Source: Saccharomycopsis fibuligera x Saccharomycopsis cf. fibuligera
Lineage: Eukaryota > Ascomycota > Saccharomycetes > Ascoideales > Saccharomycopsidaceae
Reading direction: 5' to 3'
Length of the DNA: 64,000 nt
Assembly (NCBI GenBank): GCA_001936135.1
Contig: CP012810.1
Coordinates: forward strand, 496,001-560,000
Part shown: piece by piece, positions 11,528 through 24,200 of the stretch
Position numbering within the stretch: position 1 is the first letter of the stretch
Layout of the letters: every line of letters starts with the position of its first letter
The notes under the pieces: model-generated
What the model saw: only the letters and a program-made list of their open reading frames with translations
The model's database searches: none
Told to the model about the DNA's origin: nothing
Program-made: the position numbers and the translations under genes

Positions 11528-14500
11528 TCAAAATTTCTTATAATAATAAGTAAACTTTTCAATAAACTCCTCATGATTATCAATATCAATTATCATTCCA
11601 TCATCCAAGCTCAACTGTTTCAAGTCCAAAAATCCAAAATGATAAAATTTCAACACAACCAAAACCATACAATAACAAACTTTATAGCTATTATTCAAAA
11701 CAAGATGGTCAAATATTTTGATCAATAATTCTGGATCAAACTTCATAAAAATCTTGTACATGTTTCTGGTGTTAATTAGTGGTATTTCATCCTTGAAATG
11801 CTTGGACAAATATTTGGTCATTACGTAATTTGAACTAACGTTGCTGTTAAACTTGGTGGTGAATTCATCATTGATAACATTTTTTTTCACCAAGTTGAGT
11901 AAATTGAATGATTCTTGAGGAGTGAAATAAAGTAAAAATAATCCAAGTAATGCTTCATCACCATATTGTAATCCTGAAGTAGAAATTTTCTTGAAAAGTA
12001 ATAACTGTTTTAATGCAGGATATAATTCTTGGCCCTTTTGGAATAGTTGCATGTTTGGATAAATTGAAGAAACAATCAATTCGATTTCTGGTTCAAGATA
12101 TTCGGTATTAATACCATCAAGTTTTTCCTTCAATGCTTCAAACAGCTCAGGCTGTTGGCTCTTACTATTGCTACTATCATCCACCACGTCAAAGCCATTC
12201 TTCTTATTATAATAATTCAACACATCATGCCAAATTTTGAATCTCAAATCGTTAGGAATATTAGACTTCCAGCACAAATGTCTCATTGTATGAATCACTG
12301 GACGGTGAATTTCTTGATGCTTCACGGTAACTTCAAACCACTTTTGGTTATTTATAAGCAGCCCTTTGAGTTTCTGAAAATTTTTTTCCTTCTTGTCAAT
12401 TTCCTTCTTACTGAAACTTTCAATAACTTCGGAAATTTGTTGTTGATGCTTTTGACTCTCATGGGAAGATTTTGGAGGCAACCACATTGGTCTAGTGGAT
12501 GACAAATGTTCCAATTTTTCCGGTGATAACATTCGAAGTTCATCAATTGTATAATTTGAAGTTTGCGATAAAGGCGAATTGATTATGCTTGATGGAGATA
12601 AAATTTCACTACCATTATTCGACAATGTATCATTTGAATACATTGCAGATGCTGCTTGCGATGACCCATTAGACAATTTAGATTCAAACGAGACCGAAGA
12701 TCTTGGAGAAAGTGAACAAATTGAAGATTGAACTTCAAGCTGATTAATGATGTACGAGGGCAACTTGCTATGATTTTCTTCACGTTTAGCTAATTCATTA
12801 GCAACATAATTATCCGAAGCATCAGTATAAAATTTGGAAAGATTGTTAGCAAAGTCGCCATCTCTTTCAGCATTATTGTTAATCAAAGGAGATATTGGAA
12901 TTGCGGTCTGTGAATCATTCATTACTTGCTTGAAGGACGAATTTTTAGATTTTGATTTATGACCACTATTGCTTTGGAATAAAGTTACGGCTGAGCCACT
13001 GGCGTATGGAATATTGAAAAAAATTGAATCTGGGATACCATCATTCATATCTATAATTTCATCCTTAGTGTTGATTCTGGAAATTTCGGTTCTAAAGGCC
13101 TGTAAGTTCTTTTTGGATAATTGCCTTCTTAATTTGAATCTTTGCCCTGGACTAACAACACTATCTGCTCCACTAAGACCATTGCCACCACCAAGTGATG
13201 AAATACTAGAGCCTTGAGGTGACGAAGAAGTAACGCTGCCCACTGTACTTGTCGATGCACCAAGCATTGGGTTAATGCCGAGGCCAATACCGGCACTTCC
13301 GGCAGAAGAATGGGAATAAGAAGTACCAGTAAAAGCGCTTCCTCTGCGAGCCATACTCAAGTTTTGCAGAGATTGGAATCTTCCAGTGCCGTTAAAACCT
13401 GAGGCGGTTCTCTTATCAAAATGTTCACTTCTATTATTATTACCATTGCCACTGCCAATAAGTGGAGATCTTGGCGGTAGAGTAGGCAAAGACGAAACTC
13501 TGTTCAATTGTTTAATTGCAGGGCTTGCACCAGAACTACTTCTTATTCTTCCAAAATTATCATTTTGAGTGTTTGCACGGTTCAAGCTTTGAGAGTTCAT
13601 TAATGTGTTTTGTTTAGTGGTAGCATCACTATTCGGCGCAGCATGACCATGTGCATTCGAGCTGAGTTTAGAAGTTATACCCGGTTTGTTGTTTAGTGAA
13701 AGTTGAGAAGTAAAAGAAGCAGCCAAATAATCAAATTCGCCACTCCCAATTTCTTGTATGGTATTACTTGAATTTATCGTGGTGGTGCTATTATTGATTG
13801 TCAAAGTATCATTTACGTCTTGACTAGAAGGACTAAAACTGGTATCATGAGGATTATTTCTTTGTCTGCGAGGTGTCTGATCAGAATCATGAATTTGGTG
13901 TGCTGGGTATTTTTCAGCATTTGAGTTTTCAAATTGTTGATTATCATTCTTTTTTGGTTTGGAGTTGATATAGTCCGGGGTTGGAGTTTTCTCTTGATTG
14001 TTATGATGGTTGTGATGATACATTGCTTGCGGATGATCTTCTGGGGATGAAATTTGAGAAACGTTTTCCACCGAAGTCAATGAAGAAATTCTCGAGTCGA
14101 ATTCTGATTCGAATTCAAAATTAGAAGATGTGGATGTAGAACTAATCATTGAATCATCTGAAAATGGCCTAGCATTTGGCTTATAAGCATTTGGTTTATT
14201 GAATGGTTTTCCTGAAACTGAAACCAGCTTCATTTGATTGAAAGATGGTCTTGACAATGCATTGGGGATAGTTATCTGTTCTTCGATTCTTCGACTATTT
14301 GAATTTGTCACATCATTATTAATGTTATTGCTATCTTCAACTTCGCATTCAGTGACACTAGCTAAACTGCTTGGTACAGAATCTGACTTGGAGTCAAAAG
14401 ATTTTTCCGAGCTGCCATGGGTCTTCAAATTTGTCAAGTTATCACTTGGTCTTCTAATTTGATTTTTATTAATACCTAAACCTCTAACAAACGAAGCATT

Positions 14501-15100
14501 GTTTGTTAATGAAGAAACTGAGGAGTTTCTAGAAACGAGGCCAGTAAAATTGTTTACGGACGAGGATGACGAATTTTCCCCAATACTTCCGCCATTATGG
14601 AATTTTTTCGGCACGGCAAGTGAGGGGCTACCTAACAGAGATAAACTAACAGAACTGTTTGTCGATACTCTTAGATTAGAATTAGATGATCTTAATTTTA
14701 AAGAACGGCTTTGCTGATGTAATGAATCATGTAATTTTTTCAAATCGTCCACTTCATTTTCGATCAGATTTGAAGCATGATTGTTAGCTAAGGAGTTTTT
14801 TAAATCGACATCTTGGAAATCACCATCATTGGCAGCGCTCAATATTTTTTCAAATTTCTGATATTCCTTTTCTTTTTGAGTAGCTTTGTCTTGTTGCTGC
14901 TGTTCTGCATTTTGCTTACTTAGCTGAGCAGACTCGCTGTATTTGCTATGCAACGAAGATAATGATTTTGATTTGGACAACGAGCGACGGTGGGAGAACT
15001 GTTTGGATTTTTTTGCATTTTTATTTTTATTTGAAGATGTATTTGGAACGTATTGCAAAGGTTTGGGGGAGACGTGGAAAGGGTGTTCGATAATAGACAT
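11528..15100 (-). CDS. Large Ser/Asn-rich protein with conserved C-terminal domain (possibly Sbe2/Sbe22-like)
   Basis: A 1190-residue protein. About the first 870 residues are disordered, rich in Ser and Asn, with a basic N-terminus and many possible phosphosites. A short conserved-looking block lies at about residues 670-715, from the QRFKLRRQLSKK segment to an IPDSIFFNIP stretch. The last 250 or so residues are folded and helical, starting near HRPVIHTMRHLCWKS and including IPNDLRFKIWHDVLN, which recalls the entry motif of TBC domains. This layout fits the fungal Sbe2/Sbe22 family, Golgi-associated proteins needed for cell-wall delivery to the bud, but I assign that only tentatively; a divergent TBC-like regulator is the alternative. 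The start ATG is followed by a good open frame. GET2 lies upstream on the same strand, 1.2 kb away. Confidence 0.9.
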   Translation of the reverse strand: MSIIEHPFHVSPKPLQYVPNTSSNKNKNAKKSKQFSHRRSLSKSKSLSSLHSKYSESAQLSKQNAEQQQQDKATQKEKEYQKFEKILSAANDGDFQDVDLKNSLANNHASNLIENEVDDLKKLHDSLHQQSRSLKLRSSNSNLRVSTNSSVSLSLLGSPSLAVPKKFHNGGSIGENSSSSSVNNFTGLVSRNSSVSSLTNNASFVRGLGINKNQIRRPSDNLTNLKTHGSSEKSFDSKSDSVPSSLASVTECEVEDSNNINNDVTNSNSRRIEEQITIPNALSRPSFNQMKLVSVSGKPFNKPNAYKPNARPFSDDSMISSTSTSSNFEFESEFDSRISSLTSVENVSQISSPEDHPQAMYHHNHHNNQEKTPTPDYINSKPKKNDNQQFENSNAEKYPAHQIHDSDQTPRRQRNNPHDTSFSPSSQDVNDTLTINNSTTTINSSNTIQEIGSGEFDYLAASFTSQLSLNNKPGITSKLSSNAHGHAAPNSDATTKQNTLMNSQSLNRANTQNDNFGRIRSSSGASPAIKQLNRVSSLPTLPPRSPLIGSGNGNNNRSEHFDKRTASGFNGTGRFQSLQNLSMARRGSAFTGTSYSHSSAGSAGIGLGINPMLGASTSTVGSVTSSSPQGSSISSLGGGNGLSGADSVVSPGQRFKLRRQLSKKNLQAFRTEISRINTKDEIIDMNDGIPDSIFFNIPYASGSAVTLFQSNSGHKSKSKNSSFKQVMNDSQTAIPISPLINNNAERDGDFANNLSKFYTDASDNYVANELAKREENHSKLPSYIINQLEVQSSICSLSPRSSVSFESKLSNGSSQAASAMYSNDTLSNNGSEILSPSSIINSPLSQTSNYTIDELRMLSPEKLEHLSSTRPMWLPPKSSHESQKHQQQISEVIESFSKKEIDKKEKNFQKLKGLLINNQKWFEVTVKHQEIHRPVIHTMRHLCWKSNIPNDLRFKIWHDVLNYYNKKNGFDVVDDSSNSKSQQPELFEALKEKLDGINTEYLEPEIELIVSSIYPNMQLFQKGQELYPALKQLLLFKKISTSGLQYGDEALLGLFLLYFTPQESFNLLNLVKKNVINDEFTTKFNSNVSSNYVMTKYLSKHFKDEIPLINTRNMYKIFMKFDPELLIKIFDHLVLNNSYKVCYCMVLVVLKFYHFGFLDLKQLSLDDGMIIDIDNHEEFIEKFTYYYKKF

Positions 15101-16328
15101 GATGAACTATTGTTGCATTTAATTTAAGCGAGTGATTATATCAGTTTTCAGACTAGCAAGTTGAATGTGGAAACACGTATGATAGAACCGACCGATACAG
15201 CCAATTTCAAAAGCGCTAGCGAACGAATAAACCCTGGCAGAGTTCTGGTAAAAGCGAACGAAGAGTAAGATAGCAAAATAAAATGGTGTTGCTTATGTTT
15301 GACTCGGTGAGGCTTCTACTTTTGACGATAGGTTTTTTTTGTTGATTGTTGATTCTTTGACGGGAAATCAATGTGAAGTTCGGAACAAACAAAGTGAACA
15401 AAATGGAGGATAAAAGGATGAAGGTCTCAATAGTAACAATAATAATAACAATAGCAACAATACTCTAATGACAAGACTTTTGATCTAAAGGCACTTTGGT
15501 GGATACTCCCGAGATAGTGTAACAGAGATTAACAAGCAACAAAGTTGAAAAGGTTTTTAAACGATGAGCTGTGGTTCGGGTTGTAGTGTAAAAAAAAAAC
15601 AGCAACCGTACAGTAGCCAGATGAAGCGCGGATAGAAGAACGAGTGGGCAGGTAGGTGGTTATATGAACGAGTGGTGTAATGCTAGTAGAGGAGGTAGCA
15701 CTTGAGGATGGGAAGAACGTGTAATGGAAGGTATTCTTAATATTTTTATCTGACAATGAGTTTCAATTTCAGTTATTTTATTTTTTATTTTTGTTTTTCT
15801 TGTTTGACGAAGATACCGCTGATTGTCTGGCGCTGTAGCCCTGTAGCGCTGTGCTGTAGTAGCGTAGTTGGTGCTTAGAGCGAGATTGCTTTTTTTTTTG
15901 CTGTCGCACTGTTCCAGCTGCTGCTGCTGCTGCCGGGATCGTAGCAAAATGTAGCAGGGTAACCAAAGATGGCCACGAGCCTAGGCCCATAGTGCTGCGG
16001 AAACTGGACGGCGCCTTACCGCATTGGGTGATCCGCACTGCAGTCGCTGCGCTCTAACTGCGAGGGAACTGTACGGATACGGTCTGTGATTATGTAATCG
16101 ATACAAAACAGGGGCGTTATGTGAGCACGTGATTTTTCACGTGCCGATGAATACACGCCTGTGACACAAAGCGACGATAGACGTATTCCTGTTACGGGGT
16201 GCAGACACCCCATATCCATAGCTGTAGCCATAGCCAGCCCACACAGTAAATAATCATTGATTATAATCGTTGAACTGAAACAAATAAAAACGTGCAACTA
16301 GATACAAAAACAGACGCTCAAACAACAC
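15101..16328. promoter_or_regulatory. Promoter region between GET2 and the Sbe2-like gene
   Basis: A 1.2-kb space between two minus-strand genes; small frames here are not convincing. It probably carries the GET2 3' end on the right and the promoter of the 1190-residue gene on the left. It contains two CACGTG boxes near its right side, a CTG/CAG-rich patch at 15900-15940 and a repeated CTGTAGC-like patch at 15834-15860. Confidence 0.6.
16126..16143. promoter_or_regulatory. Paired CACGTG E-boxes
   Basis: Two CACGTG hexamers at 16126-16131 and 16138-16143 are separated by six bases. CACGTG is the core site of yeast bHLH factors such as Cbf1 and Pho4. The pair lies about 1 kb upstream of the 1190-residue gene and 190 bases beyond the GET2 stop. 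Two perfect copies this close are unlikely by chance, but which gene they serve is unknown. Confidence 0.6.
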
Positions 16329-17411
16329 TCAACGGCTCATAAGACTTAATATCGCAAACAAAAACACCACGTATGCAACATCAAAGGTAAAAAAACTGAG
16401 AAACTGGTAGTACTTGTTGAATAGCTTGATGCTCGATGTAACATGAGGAGGCAAAAACATCCCCACCATCGACTCTATAGATGACGGAATAAGCGAGTCG
16501 TACTGAAAGCTGAAATCAATGTTGGTCAATTGCACAATGAAATACGAAATAAACAACAATTCCCCAATCAAAAAGTAGCTGTAGAAGAAGAAGCTTCCTT
16601 GGTCAAATTGAAATTTGTCTGCTTCTGAAAAGAAAAATTGGATATTCAAGTTGAAGAATGAATAGAACACAAGGGCGCTTAAGAACAAAATTCTGAAAAC
16701 AAGAAACCGTGCTTTAAACTGATTGGTTTGGTACAAGTCATACGGCGAAGTTCCTTGGAAAAAGCTTGGTCCGCCAGCAGCTTGGTTGTCAGCTCCTGGA
16801 ATGCCGCCTCCATTTCCAAAGAAGCTGCTGAGATTAGGATTGCTCAATAACTGGCCAAAAATGTCTTGATCACCAGTGCCAGCAGCGCCACCTAGGCCAC
16901 CATTGGGATTGGCTAGACCAGCACCAGAAAAAAGGTTGCTGAATACGTCGTTTGGGTCAAACCCACCATTAGCACTAGAATTAGCATTAATGCCACCAAA
17001 CGAGTTTATGCTAGGTTGAGCAGATTTGGAAATCGTAGTACTATCTTTACCAAAATTCAAGTTGCCAATGTCTTCTATTTCCGGATCGTCATGTTGCCCA
17101 TCAGCAGCGTCTTCAATAATATCTTCCTCTCGCAAATTAATGAACGAAGGTGGCGCTTCCAAGATAGAAGAAATTCTGTTTGATCTGTTGTTGGAAACCT
17201 TTGCCTTGGGTATTTTTGGGGCTACTGGTGTAGCTGTTTGGTTTTCCTTAGCAGCAACAGCAGTATTATTATCATCTGTAGCAGTCGATTTGGCGAATGC
17301 AGAATTGGAGCTTGTGATTTTGTTCAAACGGGCACCGCCGCCAGCTTTGAGCTTAGCTTGTCTTCTCTCGCGCAAAAGTTTTTGCTTTTCGGCATTGGAT
17401 AGCGTAGACAT
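16329..17411 (-). CDS. GET2: GET complex subunit Get2, ER receptor for tail-anchored proteins
   Basis: A 360-residue ER membrane protein that, with Get1, receives the Get3 ATPase carrying tail-anchored proteins. The N-terminus starts MSTLSNAEKQKLLRERRQAK; the basic RERR patch is the known Get3-binding element. An acidic and Asn/Gly-rich linker follows. The C-terminal third has three hydrophobic segments, at about residues 236-262, 272-300 and 335-358, as in the family. The open frame runs 48 codons further upstream to 17555, but family comparison and the RERR position favour the ATG at 17409-17411. It is longer than the S. cerevisiae protein (285 residues) because of the linker. RIM15 diverges from the other side of an 812-bp promoter. 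Confidence 0.95.
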   Translation of the reverse strand: MSTLSNAEKQKLLRERRQAKLKAGGGARLNKITSSNSAFAKSTATDDNNTAVAAKENQTATPVAPKIPKAKVSNNRSNRISSILEAPPSFINLREEDIIEDAADGQHDDPEIEDIGNLNFGKDSTTISKSAQPSINSFGGINANSSANGGFDPNDVFSNLFSGAGLANPNGGLGGAAGTGDQDIFGQLLSNPNLSSFFGNGGGIPGADNQAAGGPSFFQGTSPYDLYQTNQFKARFLVFRILFLSALVFYSFFNLNIQFFFSEADKFQFDQGSFFFYSYFLIGELLFISYFIVQLTNIDFSFQYDSLIPSSIESMVGMFLPPHVTSSIKLFNKYYQFLSFFTFDVAYVVFLFAILSLMSR

Positions 17412-18223
17412 GGTTGTTGTATTCAAATAAAGATGGAGACAGAGATGGAGAAAGTCGCATGGCGGTCTCTTTATATCGTTGGCTTCACTTTCAATCAATT
17501 TTGATTTCTGAAGAAAGGAAAAACGCATGTAGTGTCCATTATATGCTACACGCACTGCAATAAGTACGACTCTCTGATGTAGCCATCATTATTAGTTCCC
17601 CTTTTATTACACAATTGCACCCTTATATAGTCCATTCTGACTATATTATAAACTCTTCTCTCACGAGTATGCACAATATTCAAGATCCTCCCTTCATGCG
17701 ATCCCAATGGAGTGCCAGGATGCTCGTAGAATCAATGTATTTCCGTCACGCACCGCATCCACCCTACTAGCAGAACCCCCTCAGAACGCTTTTTTTTTTT
17801 ATTTTTTTTTTTTTTTTTGCCCTTTTCTCCTCGTGCTGTCAAAATAAAATAACTGTCATGCTGCGATTTAATAATAAACGCCTTTGAACTGACTGACCGA
17901 TTGACTGGCACTGACGTTTCCTGACATTTCCAACTCAATCACCTCTGCTTATTCAAGACTCACCATCCTTCTTCAGCCACGCCATTTTTACTGTATCTCT
18001 AAAGGCAAAAAAATAAAAAAAATAAAAAAATAAGAAGACTGTTAACTTTGCCTTTTCTTGATTATACTATCATTTTAGCATTTTAACCCTAAGTATCCGT
18101 TTCACTAGTCTTTCAGTCCAATCCAATTCAGCTTAAAAATTGTTAATGCAAGTTAATAGCAGTTAGGAGACTCAAGACATTGGATTCAAAAGCCCACTCC
18201 TCATAGCATCGTCAGTATTATAA
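17412..18223. promoter_or_regulatory. Divergent promoter of GET2 and RIM15
   Basis: This 812-bp space separates the start codons of GET2 (minus) and RIM15 (plus). It holds a long T tract at 17790-17818 broken by one A, and several AT-rich boxes. No gene is seen. A short frame at 17732-17938 is an artefact of the T tract. Confidence 0.65.
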
Positions 18224-21200
18224 ATGAAGAAAAAAAATACTTCTCTTTTTTCTTCTTCATCTACCAAGAAAGCAATAAAACAAAGAAATAAACATAAAGC
18301 AAAAGACAGAAACAGAAGTGTTTCGGGTATAAGTATAACTAGTAGCAGTAGTGATTTTGGAAGTGACATTTGCAGTGGTAGTGGTAGCGGCAGTGGTATT
18401 GGTATAGAAGTTGAAGATGTTAGCAATAATCATCACGCTGATTGCAGCAAACCGCGGTCCTCTACTCATGATTTGATGCACCAAAACGATGACGGAGATG
18501 ATTTAGGTACTAAGCAACAACAACAAAAACAACAAAACCGCTCGTTTAGGGAAACTAAGCTTGAGGATCTGACAACTAAACTTGAGGATCTGACAACTCA
18601 ACAAAAAATTTTGAGTCCTACACCATATCGAAGATTGAATTTCAAGCAACATGTTGATATGGATCAATTGAAAAGACAAAGATCTTTATCACCGTGTGAA
18701 CCAGTACCCCCTGCTGAAAATAATAACCAACGGCAGCAGCCACAGCAGCAGCAAAATCAAATAGCTGGAGAGAACCTATTGTCAAACTTATTAAGCCCCA
18801 ATGTAGCCAGTGTCGAAAATTTTGGTTCTTTTGATGATGATAAAACTAACAATAGCAACACAGTAAATCGCTCACCTAAAAGAGCAGCAACAGCAACAGC
18901 AGAACAACAAGATTTGGTACGAGCAAGTGGTAAAAACCCTACCGCTACTTTAGAATTAGATCTAGAAGGTAACATCAAACATTTGAGTAAATCATGGGAG
19001 TTTTTTGTCGGCACTAGTGTTCGCAAAATTGTGAAGAAACCAATCTCCAAAATTATTATTGGAGATCAAGATGATAAAGCAGTTTTCCAAAGAGCTACAG
19101 AAATAATGACTAGTGATGATGCTAGTTATTCGGTTAGGTTCATAGTGGCTCGAAATAATATTAAGTTTGATCATGATGAGTTTACTGATGATTATGATGG
19201 TGACGGGGATAGAGATGGTGAAGGTGACGATATGAGCAACAGTAGTGGGTCTACTAACACGGTTGATGGCGCAAGTGCAAAAAGCGGTAGTTCTACATCG
19301 CAGGAAGATCTGGACCTGGATAATGATTCAGCAAATGATATAACTATCAATGAACATGATGATGATAATTACCGTGAACATCAATCACCTTCACACAGTG
19401 TGAATAGTAAATCTAGTTCCGAATTATCCACCAATGATGAATTAATCGAACTTGAAGGTCAAGGGATCCTAATCCATGACATAAACACCAACGAACCAAC
19501 CCATTCAATGTGGCTTATTAGGCCATACGTGGAGTACGAGTTTCTGATTGAAGCACCTGGCAGATTAGCGGAAATTTTAGGATTTGGAGCAGAATTATTT
19601 GTTCATTATTTGAAAGCTATTTCTGATGCAGGAATATCTAATGAACAATACGTGCCACCGCCACAACAATTATTTTGCAACATTTGTGAGCAACAAGTCC
19701 CTAATTGGTGGTTAGAAAGACATTCAGAAATTTGTTATTTTGAATCTAAGGCAGAAAGTGATTTACAAATTGCTCATGATAATTTGGTTGAACATCGCAA
19801 TTTGATTAATTCAATAGCTACTTTGAAAACCGCCGAGTATAAAGGATTGAAATTACCAATAAGTGTGGAAAACCAATCTCATCATAAAAGTCTGCTGATG
19901 ATTATGCCAAATCGAAATTTGCCTAATGGGTTAAGATTTCCTTTCAGAACATTACACTCTTTGAATGAGTTATGCACCCTGTCAATTAATGTTGATCCAG
20001 TGGACTTCGAATCCGATGAGGAAAAGGATCAAAAATCAGATACAGATGATGCTCACTATGACTACAGTAATAGTAATGATGCTTTGGATATTGATGGAAG
20101 CTCTGGCAATAGACCAATCACCAACAATTACAAACAAAGTATAGAGAAAGAATTTAGTGAGATTTTTGAATGGCGAATCCCAAAATCCAATGACAAAGCA
20201 ATCAATATCCTAATTGAAGACACAGAAGCACTAGCTAAAGATAAAGCAGAAGCAGTGCTTCGAGTTGTCAATACCCAAAGATTTCATAATCAGTTAAAGA
20301 AAGAAGTTGATTCGCTTGTCCTTGGAGCAGTTCATGAAACCGTTAATAAAGTAAGCGAACATTTGAATGGAGTTAATAGAGTGTCTTCGCCAATCATTTC
20401 CGCTGCAGTTGGGGCTTCGCCTGATTTGATTTATAATTATTTGGACAGGGAAGGAACTCCACACTCGGGTGACAGCAACAGCATTCATAATAATAACAAT
20501 AATAGAAACAGCACGCCGATATCTGGTGCAGCTTCTGGCATGTTACCATCAGTTCCATCACCTTTGAGGAGAAGCAATTCCGGTTTAGCAATGCAACGTC
20601 AAGGAAGCTCCTCGTCAATAGTAAGTGATCGGAAAAGCTGTTTTGGTGGTAATGATTCTTCTCAACTTAGTGACAGCTTTAGAGATTTTTCATTATTGGA
20701 TACCGCTAAAAATAACAGTTCTAGTTCTCTCAAAAAGACAAAAGATACCAAGAATAGCACAGCAGGATCAACTGTGACAAATAGTACTACTACTACTGGT
20801 GGTAGTGCGATGCCACCACCCTCACTTAACTCGACTTTGTCTCCTAGACGATCATATTCTCCAAATGCAGGAATGAATTCTCCGTTGACTTCAATTCAAA
20901 GAAACAATAAGAGTCAAAATAATTTATATTTAAATAATAATGACTCGTCAGTTTCTTCAAAACCCAACACAGCTACATCGTCCCCATTACTCGTTGGAGG
21001 GGACTCAAATTATAGTAATGTTTTTCTTGATTATTCTGCTCCTTCCCGTAAGGATTTTGATGATTCTGGGCAGCCAATGCATTCAACACCATCAAATTTA
21101 CTCTTATCGCAACCTACCACATCCATATCTAAACCCCCATTATCTCCATTATTAATCTCGTCATTCACTAGCAATAAACCGGCACAACCAAGTATCAAAG

Positions 21201-24200
21201 ATTACGAAATAATAAAACCAATCAGTAAAGGTGCATTCGGTAGTGTTTATTTAGCCAAGAAGAAAATCAATGGGGAATATTACGCTATCAAAGTTTTAAA
21301 AAAATCCGACATGGTAGCTAAGAATCAAGTCACTAATGTCAAGGCAGAACGAGCAATAATGATGTCACAATCTGATAGTCCATTCGTTGCTAAATTGTTC
21401 TGCACTTTTCAAACTAGAAATTACTTGTTTTTAGTAATGGAATACCTCATTGGCGGCGATTGCGCCTCATTACTCAAGATGCTTGGAGCATTACCAGAAG
21501 AATGGACCAAACGTTACGTAGCGGAAATTGTGGTTGGAGTAGATGCATTACATTGCAAAGGAATAGTGCACCGAGATTTAAAACCAGATAATTTTTTAAT
21601 TGACGCTAGAGGACATTTGAAATTAACTGACTTTGGGTTATCGAGAATGGGTCTAGTAGGAAGACAATACAGACATCAGAAAAAAATTCCCACTGTTAAT
21701 ACTCCTGACACTGATACTTTCCCATTTTTTAGTGGCTCAAATACGAAAAAAAATAGTCCAATAATTCCAATCATTAATGACCATAAGAGATCTATTTCTT
21801 ATGCTTCGAGTATAAGTAGCAGTGATAGCAGTAATAATTTATTTGTTGGTAGTCATGGGAATAGCAGTACGAGTATTGCCAACTATTACAATAACAGCAA
21901 CAATAATAACAATGAACTCAAAAGTATGGCTAGTGGTGCTACTGCTGGTGGTAGTGGTGTGCTGAACAGTAGCAATAATTTCAACAGCCCAACTACCGCA
22001 TGGTTTGAAAACTTGATGAAACAGGAAAGATCGAATAGTGGTCTCACTGGAGGATCTCCAAGAACTAATAGTTTAGCCGGCAGTATTGGCGGTGTCCAAG
22101 GTGGTGGCCAAGCTAGTGGCCAAGGTGGTAGCCAAGGCGGTGGTAGTAACAACAATTTAAGCAGCAACGCCACCGCCACTGCTAACCCATCTGATCAAAC
22201 TGCTTCACCAGTAGTCAAACCTTTGCACAAATCTAATTCTCAAACTTCATTTGCCTTTCTTGATGACGATGTGTTACCCAACCATGCTAGTCCACAATCT
22301 TTGGCTTTATTCAACCCGCAATCTTCAACTGAGGCGAGAAATTTCGTTGGGACTCCTGATTATCTAGCACCAGAGACGATCAAAGGCGCTGGACAAGATG
22401 AGTCTTCCGACTGGTGGTCCTTGGGATGCATCTTGTTTGAATTTTTATTTGGATACCCACCATTCCATGCGCATAATGTTGCGAAAGTCTTTGAGAATAT
22501 TTTAGTGGGACAAATCGATTGGCCTGAACTTGATCCGGAAGAACTATTATTGATTTGCTCTGACGAGGCTAAAGATTTAATTGAAAAATTGTTAAACGTT
22601 GATCCAAGACAAAGACTTGGTAATAATGGTGCCACCGAAATTAAAAATCATGATTTCTTTAAAGGAATTGACTGGGATAAATTATGGGACGAAGAAGCTT
22701 CATTTATTCCAAGTGTCGATGATCCTGCAAGCACTGATTATTTTGACTCAAGAGGGGCAAAGATGGATGAAGCGCTTTATGAAAAAGATGCAGAGATTAC
22801 TGCTGATATTGTCAATGATGAACATCTTCGAGAAATTTTCAATGCTAATGAGGACGATAACTCACCTGGTTATGATGCGGCATCGGCTTCAGTGACATCC
22901 GCTACTGCACTGACGCCTGGCGGTGGAGTTGATCGTTGGCTAAGCAAGTTTGATGAAGCTAGCAGCCAAGGTGAATCTGGTAGCGAGACTAACACCAATA
23001 CGCCAACGGCCACATCAGCTTCAACGCCATCTAATAACAGTGATGGTCAATATTTACAATCACCATCCGTTGTTCGAAAAGAAAGACGGAAGAGTACTAG
23101 ACTTGTGGAACTTAACTCGTCAAGTGAATTTGGGTCGTTTCAGTACAGAAACTTAACTGCTTTGGAGAAAGCTAACAAAGATGTTATTAACCGACTCAAA
23201 TCAGAACATAAAGATCATCGTCATCATCATCACAAGAGTAGCATGTCTAGTTCTTCTTCTTCTTCATTAATCGATTCAGGAAGTAGATCCAGAGGTCTAT
23301 CATTCAATTCATCTTACGGCACTCCTCCATTCATTAGCAAACCTCCACCTACATCAGCATCTGCTTCAGCATCTGCTTCAGTATCCGCTTCAGTATCGAC
23401 TTCAGTATCTGCTTCAGCAAACGTTACTAGTTCTAATAATAGTATTGGAAGTGGATCTCCAAATCGGTCAGGTGTACAGGCATCGTCATCAACTAATCAT
23501 CCTCATTCATTTTCACCGCATATCCCATCTCCTAGTCTTCGGTATGAGCATTCCAGTCATTCAATTGGCGTAACGCCCTCCGGTGATGATTTGAACACTA
23601 GTAAAAGCTCATTGGGAAGAGCTAGTCCTATTAGTACATTACATAACAGCGATAATGGACCTATGGCTAAATTGGGAGATGCAACAACAAGCAATAATAA
23701 TAATGAAAGCGGTGAGTTTATGTTACCTTTGGCTGATCCGAAAACTGTTGCCAAAATTTCACCTGCACAGTTTGGCCAAGAGCAACAGCAACACCAACAC
23801 CAGTATGGTGTCTCATTCAAAAATTACAATAAAGGTATGCTTTATGGGAAGAATATTGTTGATTTTTCTCCATCAAGTTCAGATAATGAAGATTCAAAAA
23901 ATTCAGCAATTTTGAGAATTAGAAGAAGAAGGTCAAGAAGAGTGGGCTCCGGTGCTTCGAGTATAAGTATGGGAAAAGCGTCCATAAATAGCTCGTCAGG
24001 ATCAGGAACATTAATGACTGCAGGTACAAAAGTACCCACCTCAACTACAAATAATAGTGAACTACAACTGCAATCGCAACTGGCACAAATGAAAAAATTC
24101 AAATCAATAGATATTTTAGTGTGCGAACAGATTCCTATCTTTAGATACTCGATCAAAAAGCTTCTTGAACAACTAGGTTGCAACGTAGTGGCAGTTGGTA

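Noticed and set aside
17412-17555. 48-codon upstream extension of GET2
   Set aside because: The Get3-binding RERR motif and family length place the start at 17411; the extension looks like leader sequence.
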